In this document: one piece after another, positions 1 through 8,570 of the stretch
Layout: each line of letters opens with the position of its first letter
Numbering within the stretch: the stretch's first letter is position 1
Program-made: the position numbers and the translations under genes
The notes under the pieces: generated by a model
Databases searched by the model: none
Seen by the model: only the letters and a program-made list of their open reading frames with translations
What the model was told of the DNA's origin: nothing
Assembly: GCA_021648045.1 (NCBI GenBank)
Contig: JAKITM010000001.1
Coordinates: forward strand, 49,577-113,576
Length of the DNA stretch: 64,000 nucleotides
Direction of reading: 5' to 3'
Source of the DNA: Lysobacterales bacterium
GTDB taxonomy: Bacteria; Pseudomonadota; Gammaproteobacteria; Xanthomonadales; SZUA-36

Positions 1-462
1 GGCTTTATTAATCTGATCTCTAGCAATTAACCGTCGAATCTGTGTCGCCTCATCAACATCGACTACTAACACCCGATCAACCCACTGATAGGCATTGCCG
101 CTGTCTAAACTTTCTGCCAGCAGTGGAATAACCAATATTGCCAGCGGGGTATCAACTTGTTGTAATTGCCGGATGGACTCGGTGCGTATTAAGGGGTGAA
201 GGATAGATTCAAGTAATTCACGCTTGTTTTTATCAGCAAAAACAATATCCCTGAGTCTGCGGCGATCCAATTGTCCATTGGACTGGAGAATGTGAGTACC
301 AAAAGCTTCCATAAGTACAGCAAGCCCTGCGTTACCGGGTAAAACAACTTCGCGGGAAATAAGATCGGTATCCACAACCGCGGCGCCGAGATCCGAAAAT
401 GTATTTGAAACTGCTGTTTTTCCGGAAGCGATACCACCAGTCAGGGCTACTATATAGGTCAA
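1..462 (-). CDS. coaE: Dephospho-CoA kinase (3' end beyond window edge)
   Basis: Catalyses the last step of coenzyme A synthesis, ATP-dependent phosphorylation of dephospho-CoA, in the cytosol. The first 154 codons are in the window and the C-terminus lies beyond base 1. Translation from a TTG at 462 gives TYIVALTGGIASGKTAVS, with the Walker A P-loop GGIASGKT at the N-terminus, followed by the family motifs DTDLISREVV and HPLIR. The TTG start places the P-loop where CoaE has it; I saw no better ATG. In many gammaproteobacteria coaE directly follows pilD; here about 8 kb of glycan genes intervene. Family assignment is firm, the exact start less so. Confidence 0.93.
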   Translation of the reverse strand, partial: MTYIVALTGGIASGKTAVSNTFSDLGAAVVDTDLISREVVLPGNAGLAVLMEAFGTHILQSNGQLDRRRLRDIVFADKNKRELLESILHPLIRTESIRQLQQVDTPLAILVIPLLAESLDSGNAYQWVDRVLVVDVDEATQIRRLIARDQINKA

Positions 463-485
463 TGTTTTACTCTCTACTAAAAATG

Positions 486-1616
486 CTAAAGTTGAATAAT
501 TGCATCTGATATCTTGTTTATCACGCTGGGGAGTTCTTTTTCTAGACCTAACCATAGCGGTAATCGAATGATCCTCTCGCTTAGGTTGTCGGTTATTGGT
601 AAATCACACAAAGATCTACTGAGCTTTTTACCCATAGGTGAGCTGTGTAAGGGAATATAGTGAAAAACAGCATGAATATTATTACTCTCTAAAGATGTTA
701 TGAGTTTAGATCGTGTCTTTAAATTAGGCAACAATAAGTAGTACATGTGCGCATTATGGTCACAATACTCAGGAATTATCGGCCGGCGCACTTTGCCTTT
801 ACCTTCTAAATCTTCAAATGCAGCATGGTAAGAATTCCAAATATCTATACGCCGTTTTGTGATGGTATCAGCAGACTCCATTTGGGCCCACAAAAAGGCG
901 GCAACTATTTCACTCGGCAAATATGAGGATCCAAAGTCAACCCAGGTATATTTATCAGTCTTTCCTTGAAAAAACTGTTTGCGATTGGTGCCTTTTTCTC
1001 GAATAATTTCAGCCCTGTCGCACATTGCAATATCATTTATCAGCAATGCCCCACCTTCACCTGAAATAATATTTTTTGTTTCGTGAAAACTTAAGGTGCC
1101 AAGATGCCCAATACTACCAAGCGGTTTGTCTTTATAGGTGGAACCAATCGCTTGGGCTGCATCCTCAATAACCAACAAACCATATTTATCCGCAATCTCC
1201 ATAATAGTGTCCATTTCACAGGACACCCCCGCATAATGTACTGGCACAATTGCTTTGGTTTTATCCGTAATCGCGGCTTCTATTTTCATTTCATCGATAT
1301 TCAGGGTATCAGGTCGAATGTCGACAAACACAGGGACGCCGCCCCGTATGGCAAATGCATTAGCCGTTGAGACAAATGTGTAGGAGGGCATAATGACCTC
1401 ATCACCGGGCTGTATATCTGCGAGAATGGCGGCCATTTCAAGGGCACCAGTACAAGAGTGAGTAAGTAGAGCTTTAGGGCTACCAAGTTGCTTTTCCAGC
1501 CAATGATGACACTTTTTAGTAAAGTTGCCATCACCAGAAAGATGGCCCTGTGTATGGGCCTGGTTTATATATTCCAGTTCATTTCCGGTTAAATATGGCT
1601 TATTGAAGGGAATCAT
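486..1616 (-). CDS. wecE: dTDP-4-amino-4,6-dideoxygalactose transaminase-like (DegT/DnrJ/EryC1 family)
   Basis: PLP-dependent sugar aminotransferase of 376 aa that resembles E. coli WecE/RffA along its whole length. WecE converts dTDP-4-keto-6-deoxyglucose to dTDP-Fuc4N for surface polysaccharides. Visible motifs: PGDEVIMPSYTFVSTANAF (substrate/cofactor region), VIEDAAQ (Asp that contacts the PLP ring nitrogen) and SFHETKN, whose Lys181 is the expected Schiff-base lysine, then REKGTNR. The start codon overlaps the stop of the upstream DMT gene (TAATG), so the two are translationally coupled. rmlA/rmlB genes that would make its substrate are not in the window. The product could be used for O-antigen, capsule or pilin glycan; the sequence does not decide. 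Confidence 0.88.
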   Translation of the reverse strand: MIPFNKPYLTGNELEYINQAHTQGHLSGDGNFTKKCHHWLEKQLGSPKALLTHSCTGALEMAAILADIQPGDEVIMPSYTFVSTANAFAIRGGVPVFVDIRPDTLNIDEMKIEAAITDKTKAIVPVHYAGVSCEMDTIMEIADKYGLLVIEDAAQAIGSTYKDKPLGSIGHLGTLSFHETKNIISGEGGALLINDIAMCDRAEIIREKGTNRKQFFQGKTDKYTWVDFGSSYLPSEIVAAFLWAQMESADTITKRRIDIWNSYHAAFEDLEGKGKVRRPIIPEYCDHNAHMYYLLLPNLKTRSKLITSLESNNIHAVFHYIPLHSSPMGKKLSRSLCDLPITDNLSERIIRLPLWLGLEKELPSVINKISDAIIQL

Positions 1617-1981
1617 TAAACACTCCTACTACTGATAATAATTCCAGCCACTATAAGCAGTAATCCAGTGATCTTTTGCCAGCTGATTGGGTCAGAGAAG
1701 ATAAATACTGAGAAAATAAAGACCAACACAAACGCGCCACTCATAAAGGGATAAGCATAACTAAGGTCAAATTTAGTCATGGTTGCCATCCAGAAAAATG
1801 AGGCAATAAACGCTGCTATAAAGCCGGAAAATATAAATGGATCTAGCAATAGTTTAAATAAGAAACCCACTTTGGCAGGCATGGCTTCTGGCAGTGGTCC
1901 ATATAGTCCAATGCGCCACTTTAGAATTAGTTGGCCATACACCGTGAATAGTATGGTCATTAAGATATAAAAATAGCCCAT
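1616..1981 (-). CDS. Small EamA/SMR-type membrane transporter
   Basis: A 121 aa, very hydrophobic protein with four predicted membrane helices (roughly residues 3-20, 42-62, 72-92 and 98-118). This is the size and layout of half-size drug/metabolite transporters such as SMR proteins and the ArnE/ArnF lipid-linked aminosugar flippase subunits. Helix 1 carries TVYGQLILKW, the usual polar break of this family. Set between sugar-nucleotide genes and coupled to the aminotransferase by a TAATG overlap, it may help move a lipid-linked sugar across the inner membrane. That role is inference from context; a general SMR-like exporter is the alternative. Confidence 0.7.
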   Translation of the reverse strand: MGYFYILMTILFTVYGQLILKWRIGLYGPLPEAMPAKVGFLFKLLLDPFIFSGFIAAFIASFFWMATMTKFDLSYAYPFMSGAFVLVFIFSVFIFSDPISWQKITGLLLIVAGIIISSRSV

Positions 1982-2060
1982 ATAAAATATTATTGCCTCT
2001 CTAGTTTGTTACTGCATTCATTCTGTGGCTAGGTAGTGTTCGATATAGACAACAAGCCCC

Positions 2061-3743
2061 CTATGGGAAGATGTTTAATATCGTATCTATTGATTCAATC
2101 TTATTAAAGCCCCCAATAATATCACTTGCTCTCTTTTCGGCTTCAAAGCTAGAGTTATGAATTACCCCAGGTCTCTGTACTTGTACGGCACCGTAAAAAC
2201 CAGCTAGTTTCGATCCTTTGATATCTTTAAATAAATTATCACCTACCATCACTAAATGTGCAGGTTTGATTTCCATTTTCTCACTGATCCTTGAAAATAC
2301 TTTTTTATCTGGTTTTTCACTATTTATCTCTTGCGAATACACAATGGTCTCAAAGTATTTAGCCAATCCAGATGCAGATATCTTCTGTTTCTGAGATGAA
2401 ATTGGGTTGTCTGTTAATAAACCTAATTTATACCCTCTGGATTGCAGCTCTTTAAGCACTACCTTTACATCAGGGTAACATGGTGAAATTTCAGGCATGC
2501 AGGTGCGCCAAAAATGATACATCTCAATCAGTCGACTCTTTGTTGGTTCATTATTAGATGCGGCAACTAATATATCCACAATCTTCGATATACTTCCAGA
2601 TTCAACCAGTTCCTCCCCATAGTCGAAAAAATATTGATTATCTTCGAAGGCGCTCCTATATTCATTGAGAAACAATACAAGCTTAGCTTTTAACCACTTT
2701 TTGTGATCTATAAGCGTATCATCGAGATCGAATACTATTCCATCCACAGTTTTTCTAGAGAAAGGTTTAATTGATTTTTCCTTTAAGTACCTTACAACAT
2801 AGTGATTATTTGCAGCGAAAGTCATTGGTTCTGATTTTTCACTAACCAGTGCGCCTCCAGCATTAATGCTATCAATTAGATACTCAACAATATTTACACC
2901 AAGCTCTACAGATATGGTTGATGAGGTTCCAACTCTTGGATTCACATCTGAGAGAAAAATATTTCCTTCTTTATCTCTCATAAACTGAATGTTCCACAAG
3001 CCAATACCACCATTATCAATAAGGAATTGCGAAAGCTTGTTGACATATTTAACTATAATTTCATCATGAAAAAGGCTTGATACAATAGTAAAGCCACCAC
3101 TAGTGCAAATTCTTCTACGCATGACATATGGCGACATGTTCTTGTCGAACCCAATTGAGAAGTCAATTGAAAACTCTTCCATAAACGCAATAAATTTTTG
3201 AAATAAATAATCTTTGCTTTCTGGTTTTCCACAAAATTCGACTAACTCATCATGACTGGATAACAAGACCATTCCCTTTCCTCCCCAACCTGTGCGTGGC
3301 TTAGAAATTACTGGAAACTCAATACCCTGGATTGGTGCGCATATGAATGGTGCTACAGGGATCATAAGGCTCTCAGCGAGTGTATATGTTTCCTGCTTGT
3401 CTGAGAATAACCTTACAAGTTTAGATGAAGGAATCGCTATTTTTAAATGACCTGTTGGATTTTTCTCTTTTAGGCTGGCAAGGAAACTTAGCTCATAGGC
3501 TGTTGATGGAATAATTAAATCAACTGACTCGTCCAAACACAAGCTAAGCAGTGCATTCTTATAGTTGGCAGTATCGGAAATATTCGGGAGTTGAAAATAT
3601 TTATGGCAAAAATACATTCCTAATGCATGCTCATTAGAATCACCTACAAGAACTCTGATTTCTCTGCACGAAATTTTCCTCAAGGATGCAAGAATTGCAT
3701 ATCCTTGGAGGCCCCCAGCAGACAACACCAATACTGTAAGCAT
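2061..3743 (-). CDS. ATP-grasp ligase fused to a HAD-family phosphatase
   Basis: A 560 aa two-domain protein. Residues about 1-320 form an ATP-grasp carboxylate-amine ligase unit: an N-terminal preATP-grasp domain (VLVLSAGGLQGYAIL, then LIIPSTAYE), a nucleotide-binding stretch (VISKPRTGWGGKGMVL) and a metal-binding end (FLSDVNPRVGTSS). Residues about 335-560 are a HAD hydrolase with motif I VFDLDDTLID, motif II LLTDNP, a lysine motif SEKPDKKVF and motif IV MVGDNLFKDIKGSKLAG. Known ATP-grasp enzymes join a carboxylate to an amine through an acyl phosphate. Beside an aminosugar transaminase, an N-aminoacyl or peptide modification of a sugar is plausible but unproven. The composition is AT-rich compared with the pil genes. 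Confidence 0.82.
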   Translation of the reverse strand: MLTVLVLSAGGLQGYAILASLRKISCREIRVLVGDSNEHALGMYFCHKYFQLPNISDTANYKNALLSLCLDESVDLIIPSTAYELSFLASLKEKNPTGHLKIAIPSSKLVRLFSDKQETYTLAESLMIPVAPFICAPIQGIEFPVISKPRTGWGGKGMVLLSSHDELVEFCGKPESKDYLFQKFIAFMEEFSIDFSIGFDKNMSPYVMRRRICTSGGFTIVSSLFHDEIIVKYVNKLSQFLIDNGGIGLWNIQFMRDKEGNIFLSDVNPRVGTSSTISVELGVNIVEYLIDSINAGGALVSEKSEPMTFAANNHYVVRYLKEKSIKPFSRKTVDGIVFDLDDTLIDHKKWLKAKLVLFLNEYRSAFEDNQYFFDYGEELVESGSISKIVDILVAASNNEPTKSRLIEMYHFWRTCMPEISPCYPDVKVVLKELQSRGYKLGLLTDNPISSQKQKISASGLAKYFETIVYSQEINSEKPDKKVFSRISEKMEIKPAHLVMVGDNLFKDIKGSKLAGFYGAVQVQRPGVIHNSSFEAEKRASDIIGGFNKIESIDTILNIFP

Positions 3744-3748
3744 ATAAG

Positions 3749-4516
3749 TTAAACCGCTTTTACTTCCAGGTATATTCCATTACATAAATCTGGATACCCT
3801 TCACCAACTTTACAAAGTGCTTTAAAGACAGCACCATTAATATTTAAGGACTCTAACTGCTTGCTTGTGAAGGGTTTCATAAATAATCCTTTCGTATTAA
3901 CTACTTTAAACCCGACCTTCTCAACTAATGAATTTATGCTTTTTAGGTCGAAGTAGTGTTGGTGACCAAGTTCATAGTCAGCGCTTGATAACTTGTAAAG
4001 GTCGTCCAAATATCCAGCATAATGGCCAAGTTGTCGGTGTAATGACTTAGCATTTGGTACAGCTATATAAATTGAAGCGCCGGGATTCAAGTGCTTTCTG
4101 TATTTTAATAAAATTAATTCTGGATCATCTACATGCTCAAGTATGAATCCCATTTCAATAGCGTCGTATTTTTCAAGAGTGGTGAATGTCTCAAAATAGC
4201 TATGTTCAATCTGGACATTAGGTGGTAGTAAATTTTGTTTTTTAAATCGGTTGATAATTAATGGTGAGCCTTCAATTATGGTGTAACTTTCCAAATTGGA
4301 GGTGTATTGTAAAATTCTCTCAGTAACAACTTTGTGGCCTATTCCTAAACTGAGAATGTTCCTAACATTGTTTTTTTGGAAGCCGGAAATTATAGTCTTA
4401 ACATATGTTTCAAGCATCAGTGAATTATCGTGATGATATTTAAAATCAGTAGCATAGGCTTCGGCCAATGCATCTAGCTCCTGCCCCTCAACTACTTCTT
4501 TATTATTTTCAGCCAT
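3749..4516 (-). CDS. Class I SAM-dependent methyltransferase
   Basis: A 255 aa soluble protein with the Rossmann methyltransferase signature: motif I NILSLGIGHK (SAM glycine loop), an acidic residue at the end of strand 2 (TIIEGSPL), and EMGFILEHVDDPELILLKY, the usual 'EHV-DP' post-motif segment of ubiquinone/glycan-type methyltransferases. A typical SVEKVGF-like late element (LVEKVGFKVVNTKG) follows. Its gene ends 5 bp upstream of the ATP-grasp/HAD gene and follows the GT2 gene by 18 bp, so it is in the same operon. The substrate is unknown; methylation of a sugar hydroxyl or carboxyl is the contextual guess. Confidence 0.8.
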   Translation of the reverse strand: MAENNKEVVEGQELDALAEAYATDFKYHHDNSLMLETYVKTIISGFQKNNVRNILSLGIGHKVVTERILQYTSNLESYTIIEGSPLIINRFKKQNLLPPNVQIEHSYFETFTTLEKYDAIEMGFILEHVDDPELILLKYRKHLNPGASIYIAVPNAKSLHRQLGHYAGYLDDLYKLSSADYELGHQHYFDLKSINSLVEKVGFKVVNTKGLFMKPFTSKQLESLNINGAVFKALCKVGEGYPDLCNGIYLEVKAV

Positions 4517-4534
4517 TCGAGTTTCTCCAGCTCA

Positions 4535-5470
4535 TTAATCTATGTTTTGATTTTTGTATATGGTTTTAACAATGTATGTCGGTCTATTCTTTACTTCATT
4601 AAATATCTTAGATAAATAAACGCCAATGATTCCCGTAGACATTAATAACACACCACCTAGAAACCAAATAGATACCATCACAGAAGTCCACCCACTTACT
4701 ATATATGAATGGTAAAGTATCTTTTGAACAATTAAATAGATGCCAAAAAATACTGAAGTGACAGCGAGAAGAAAACCCATGTAAAAGCTCAATACTAGCG
4801 GAAATGAAGAAAATGACACTAAAGCTGAAATCATTAAATGAATACGCTTACTGAGTGTGTAGGAGGTTCTGTAACTTGAGTCTTTAGTGACTGTGATTTT
4901 TTTTGTTTTAAAGCCAACATATTCAAACAGACCGGCCATATAGAGTTCTTTTTCTTTAAGTTTATTTATGGAGCTTACAAAGCGTTTGCTCATTAAACGG
5001 ACTGTCAAAGCCCCTTCATTGACTTTAAACTCAGAAACTTTGTTGAAAAGCTTGTAAAATATTTTGCCACCGTACTTCTCAATAACACCGCCTTTTCTCT
5101 CTTTTTGAACCCCATAAATAACGTCCAAATCAGTCGCTTTTTTCATTTCGCTGTAAAATAAGCCTAACAATTCTGGTGCTTCTTCTAAATCACAATCTAT
5201 TAAAAACACCAAATCGCCACATGCATGATTTAGACCAGCCATTACAGCTTTATGGTGGCCAAAATTCCGGCTAAGGTCAATTAACTTTACTTTCGGATCA
5301 GCATCTACAATGTCTCGCGCTATTTCATTTGAATTATCTGGCGATCCATCATTAACGAAAATTATTTCATAATTATTGGTAATAGGTCTGACTACAGTTG
5401 AAATTCTTGTGTAAAATTCCATCATATGCAACGAGGAGTTGTATAGAGTTGTAACAATTGATACCTTCAT
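4535..5470 (-). CDS. GT2 glycosyltransferase with two C-terminal membrane helices (GtrB/ArnC-like)
   Basis: A 311 aa family-2 glycosyltransferase. The N-terminal GT-A domain reads KVSIVTTLYNSS, IIFVNDGSPDNS (nucleotide-sugar Asp) and LVFLIDCDLEEAPELL (metal-binding DxD-type site). Two hydrophobic helices near residues 230-255 and 262-285 follow a linker, the layout of GtrB, ArnC and DPM-like enzymes that load a sugar onto polyprenyl phosphate at the inner membrane. The start overlaps the stop of the WbqC gene by 4 bp. Its likely product is a lipid-linked sugar for flipping and use in the periplasm; donor and acceptor are not visible. Confidence 0.87.
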   Translation of the reverse strand: MKVSIVTTLYNSSLHMMEFYTRISTVVRPITNNYEIIFVNDGSPDNSNEIARDIVDADPKVKLIDLSRNFGHHKAVMAGLNHACGDLVFLIDCDLEEAPELLGLFYSEMKKATDLDVIYGVQKERKGGVIEKYGGKIFYKLFNKVSEFKVNEGALTVRLMSKRFVSSINKLKEKELYMAGLFEYVGFKTKKITVTKDSSYRTSYTLSKRIHLMISALVSFSSFPLVLSFYMGFLLAVTSVFFGIYLIVQKILYHSYIVSGWTSVMVSIWFLGGVLLMSTGIIGVYLSKIFNEVKNRPTYIVKTIYKNQNID

Positions 5471-6177
5471 AACACTTGCTTAAAGGAGTTCATATAATTA
5501 TGAGCATCCTTCCCTATGTTAAATATTAAATCCAAAATCGAAACACCGTGTTCAAAATCGCCGTATAACTGTTCGTACTTTGCATACCCGCTATAGCTCA
5601 TCCACTGAATACTAATGCCCTCAGCTTTAAATAATTCTTCATCTAAATATCCGCGCGCCGCAGGCCCAGTAATATAGATACTAGAGCCTGATTCCTTGCA
5701 TATACTGATTAGTCGTTCGTTTTGTCCTGTCATTTTAGAGTAATCTTGTGCAGTAGAAATTAAAGTTGAAATACCAAGTATATTATTGATCTCAGTTATC
5801 AGTATGCGATTAATATCACTTAAAGCTGTTTTACTTGCTAGTTCATTCAAGTATAACTCTTCGAACCTCGCTTCGTATGCGGAGAAAAATTTAGACTTGC
5901 GGTGAAACTGTTTAATTGTGTTCCAATGTTTGCGGGACCAATTTGGATTGCTAATATTAGTTTCAGATATAAGTTGCTTATACTTTCCTTTTACACTTAC
6001 TGGAATGGTTAACCACTGCAAGCCATTACTGGTTTTTATGAGATTTCTATTCCGCCAATCACGGCGTGTGTACTGAACATTATCGAATAAGACAAACTCA
6101 TCAGCTAAGTTTATTAAATCAAAGTAGCCCTTCCATGGGATATAGCAGGATTGTAAAATTGCAATTTTCTTAGTCAA
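5467..6177 (-). CDS. WbqC-like family protein
   Basis: A 236 aa protein matching the WbqC family (PF08889) from its first residues: KKIAILQSCYIPWKGYFDL, then FVLFDNVQYTRRDWRNRN, the family hallmark, and a C-terminal SIYITGPAARGYLDEELF. WbqC-like proteins occur in O-antigen and other glycan clusters; their reaction has not been firmly established to my knowledge. The gene overlaps the GT2 start by 4 bp, so it is co-translated with it. Upstream (6178-6350) are 173 bases without a gene, so this could be the first gene of the inner operon or a continuation from the large membrane protein gene. Confidence 0.88.
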   Translation of the reverse strand: MTKKIAILQSCYIPWKGYFDLINLADEFVLFDNVQYTRRDWRNRNLIKTSNGLQWLTIPVSVKGKYKQLISETNISNPNWSRKHWNTIKQFHRKSKFFSAYEARFEELYLNELASKTALSDINRILITEINNILGISTLISTAQDYSKMTGQNERLISICKESGSSIYITGPAARGYLDEELFKAEGISIQWMSYSGYAKYEQLYGDFEHGVSILDLIFNIGKDAHNYMNSFKQVL

Positions 6178-6350
6178 GTTTAATCACCAAGTATTTATTA
6201 TATGTTGAGCATCTTTATAAAGCACTTCATCTCGTAGCCTTTGTCACTGACTAGGCAAGCGAATGGCTGAATCCGGAATCCTAGTTGATGGATCAATTAA
6301 GAAGGTTGTATCAGACACCTTTAGCCTGTATTGTTTTAAAAACTATTTTT

Positions 6351-8423
6351 TCAGTCAGCAACATAATTGCTGACAGTTGGCTCCCTCGGACAGAAAGAGT
6401 TGTAACCAGGCAGAGGGGCAGCAATTACTTCCGAAAAGCTTCGGTTTGTTGCTTCTGTCAGGCGTTTAAGAAACCCTTTATCCATAAATTCAAATATTTT
6501 GTTTTTACCGATGTGGTCAAGAAGTGTGTGCATTATAATTTTGTCAGCATAGTTGATGCTTGCCCAGTTGACTATCGATGCATCGTAAAGTGACTTTTCA
6601 GCTATTTTCCAGCGGCCAAGTCGAATATTTGCAAGGGCCGTAACCAGGTAGTCTTTTAGTACAAACCGATTTAGATGTCTAAAAGTATCGATTACTAGTA
6701 AATCCTCACCTTGTTGCAATGCTTGGAAGCCATTATATCTTAGATGAAAATCATCCCATTTTTCTATTTCAATCTGGCTGAGTAAGTATTTTGCTTTATT
6801 GTCAGCCTTCGAATATGACAGAACAGAGGCCATAAACGGTAACAAGGGGGAGTAGGTGGGTAAAATATTGTTAGCTAACTCTGCTTCAACCTGAAGTTGA
6901 TTGATAAGTTCGGGCCTGTAACAGGCCGGATACGCTAGTAGTTCACCAAATAAGGAAAAATTTGGGTTTTCCCGTCGATAGAGAGAATAACTGGCACCAA
7001 CAAAATCCAAGTGAATTTCTGCCAAATCTGCGACAAGAGTGTTATACATGTGTCCGTTTGGTATTATTATTAATCTAATTTCATATTTATCGACCTCAGA
7101 CTGTAAATATTTAGCGTCGCGCAAAGAGTTTGTATAACTCTTAAAATGCTCAATCGGGTAAAGAATATTTGTGCGTCCGTCTATATATACCGGGTTAACC
7201 GGTGAAAGCTCGTGGATTAAAAACCCCCCCATTCCGTAGTCATTAAAGATTCTACCTTTAATTTTATGCTCTGAAATATAATTTGTTATATCCCATGGGT
7301 AACGCAATGATGTTTTTTTATTTTCCTCCATAAACTCGCGCGCAGTAACAATACCAGACCAAAGTGCGAGGGAAAAAACAGCAAGTAGCGTTATGCCGAT
7401 GAGATGCGAGGCTAAAGCTGGGATTTTTCGTAAAAACACACGAATATCAATTTCACTCAATACCCAAATGAGTATGCTTATCATTATGATGCCGGCTGGA
7501 GTCACCATTCTAATCATAGTTACGGCGCTGTAAATAAAGACAGAGCAAACGATCAGTAAGCCAAAACGTTTCTGCCAAACCAATAACGCTGTAGTAAGCG
7601 CACCAAGTAGAGCAAGTACATACATCATCGGGTTATTGTTGTGTAAAATGTAGGTAGGTGTGTATTCCTGAATCATCTCTTTCCATTCTGGGGAGAATGT
7701 AAATAGACCCATCAGGGGGTGTTGTAGTTGAGGGGTTAAAAAACCAACCATCAATAAAACAAGCCCAGAAAGTAACCACTTAAACCAGTCCCTTGATGGC
7801 GCTCGGTTTTTTAGCTGCTCAAGGGCTACATCTACAAAATAACCAAAGAAAATAATATAACCGAGCAGCGGTGAATGATAATTTGACCACAGTAAAATCA
7901 GGCCGGTCATAAGCATTAAATTGATGGTTTTTAACTGCTTACCGGCATCGTAATACAACATGATAGCCAAGATTGAAAAACTGTAACTAATCAGTTCCGG
8001 GCGCACAGTTGCCCTGTATTGCAACAGGACAACTATCACTGGTAGCGCAATTAGGTAAACCAGAGCGCTGGATTTTGTCTGCCGCAAGAATGCAAAAAAT
8101 AATATAAATAGGCTCAATGAACTGACGAGTCGAAATATTTGAAATCCCGGTTCTAATCCGAATTGACTGACTAGAAGTGCAATTAATCCTTGAAATAGAT
8201 AGGGTGAAGCTGATATTTCTTCACCTGGGTAGGTAAAGCTAAAGTGGTCAATCCAGGGGCTAAGGCCGTGATTAAGCCAGTCTAGACCTGTTTTCAGGTG
8301 CCAGTATGCATCCAATGAGATTACATTTCTTCGCGCAGTCAATAGTAAAATTGCTACGCAAAGAACAGTAATGCAGATAAGGATGAATTTTTTTCTATTT
8401 TCAGTGTATTCGAACCAGCTCAT
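6351..8423 (-). CDS. Large GT-C-like integral membrane protein, function unknown
   Basis: A 690 aa protein with about ten to twelve membrane helices in the first 370 residues and a soluble C-terminal part of about 310 residues. After the first helix comes SLDAYWHLKTGLDWLNHG, an acidic/His first-loop motif typical of GT-C glycosyltransferases and oligosaccharyltransferases (compare D-x-x-x-H/R loops). The C-terminal region starts near GRIFNDYGMGGFLIHEL and includes YIDGRTNILYP, seen in many uncharacterised bacterial membrane proteins. No Wzy_C or PilO motif was recognised. It is the cluster gene closest to pilD, with 147 bp between. A periplasm-facing glycosyl transfer role is inferred; the acceptor is unknown. 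Confidence 0.6.
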   Translation of the reverse strand: MSWFEYTENRKKFILICITVLCVAILLLTARRNVISLDAYWHLKTGLDWLNHGLSPWIDHFSFTYPGEEISASPYLFQGLIALLVSQFGLEPGFQIFRLVSSLSLFILFFAFLRQTKSSALVYLIALPVIVVLLQYRATVRPELISYSFSILAIMLYYDAGKQLKTINLMLMTGLILLWSNYHSPLLGYIIFFGYFVDVALEQLKNRAPSRDWFKWLLSGLVLLMVGFLTPQLQHPLMGLFTFSPEWKEMIQEYTPTYILHNNNPMMYVLALLGALTTALLVWQKRFGLLIVCSVFIYSAVTMIRMVTPAGIIMISILIWVLSEIDIRVFLRKIPALASHLIGITLLAVFSLALWSGIVTAREFMEENKKTSLRYPWDITNYISEHKIKGRIFNDYGMGGFLIHELSPVNPVYIDGRTNILYPIEHFKSYTNSLRDAKYLQSEVDKYEIRLIIIPNGHMYNTLVADLAEIHLDFVGASYSLYRRENPNFSLFGELLAYPACYRPELINQLQVEAELANNILPTYSPLLPFMASVLSYSKADNKAKYLLSQIEIEKWDDFHLRYNGFQALQQGEDLLVIDTFRHLNRFVLKDYLVTALANIRLGRWKIAEKSLYDASIVNWASINYADKIIMHTLLDHIGKNKIFEFMDKGFLKRLTEATNRSFSEVIAAPLPGYNSFCPREPTVSNYVAD

Positions 8424-8570
8424 AGAGGTGCTCAGATTGTTAGAAGAATATTTTATAGTTTGTCAGCAAGTGTATGGTACTGATCAAAGAGATAAGAAAC
8501 TTTTGGTTTTAAACTTTTTATGCTTTCATTAACAACGAAAGCTCGTATTTCCAGATTTTTTTGACTTGTT

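Noticed and set aside
6285..6593. 102 aa plus-strand ORF over the end of the 690 aa gene
   Set aside because: Mostly antisense to the membrane-protein gene and compositionally unlike a protein of its own.
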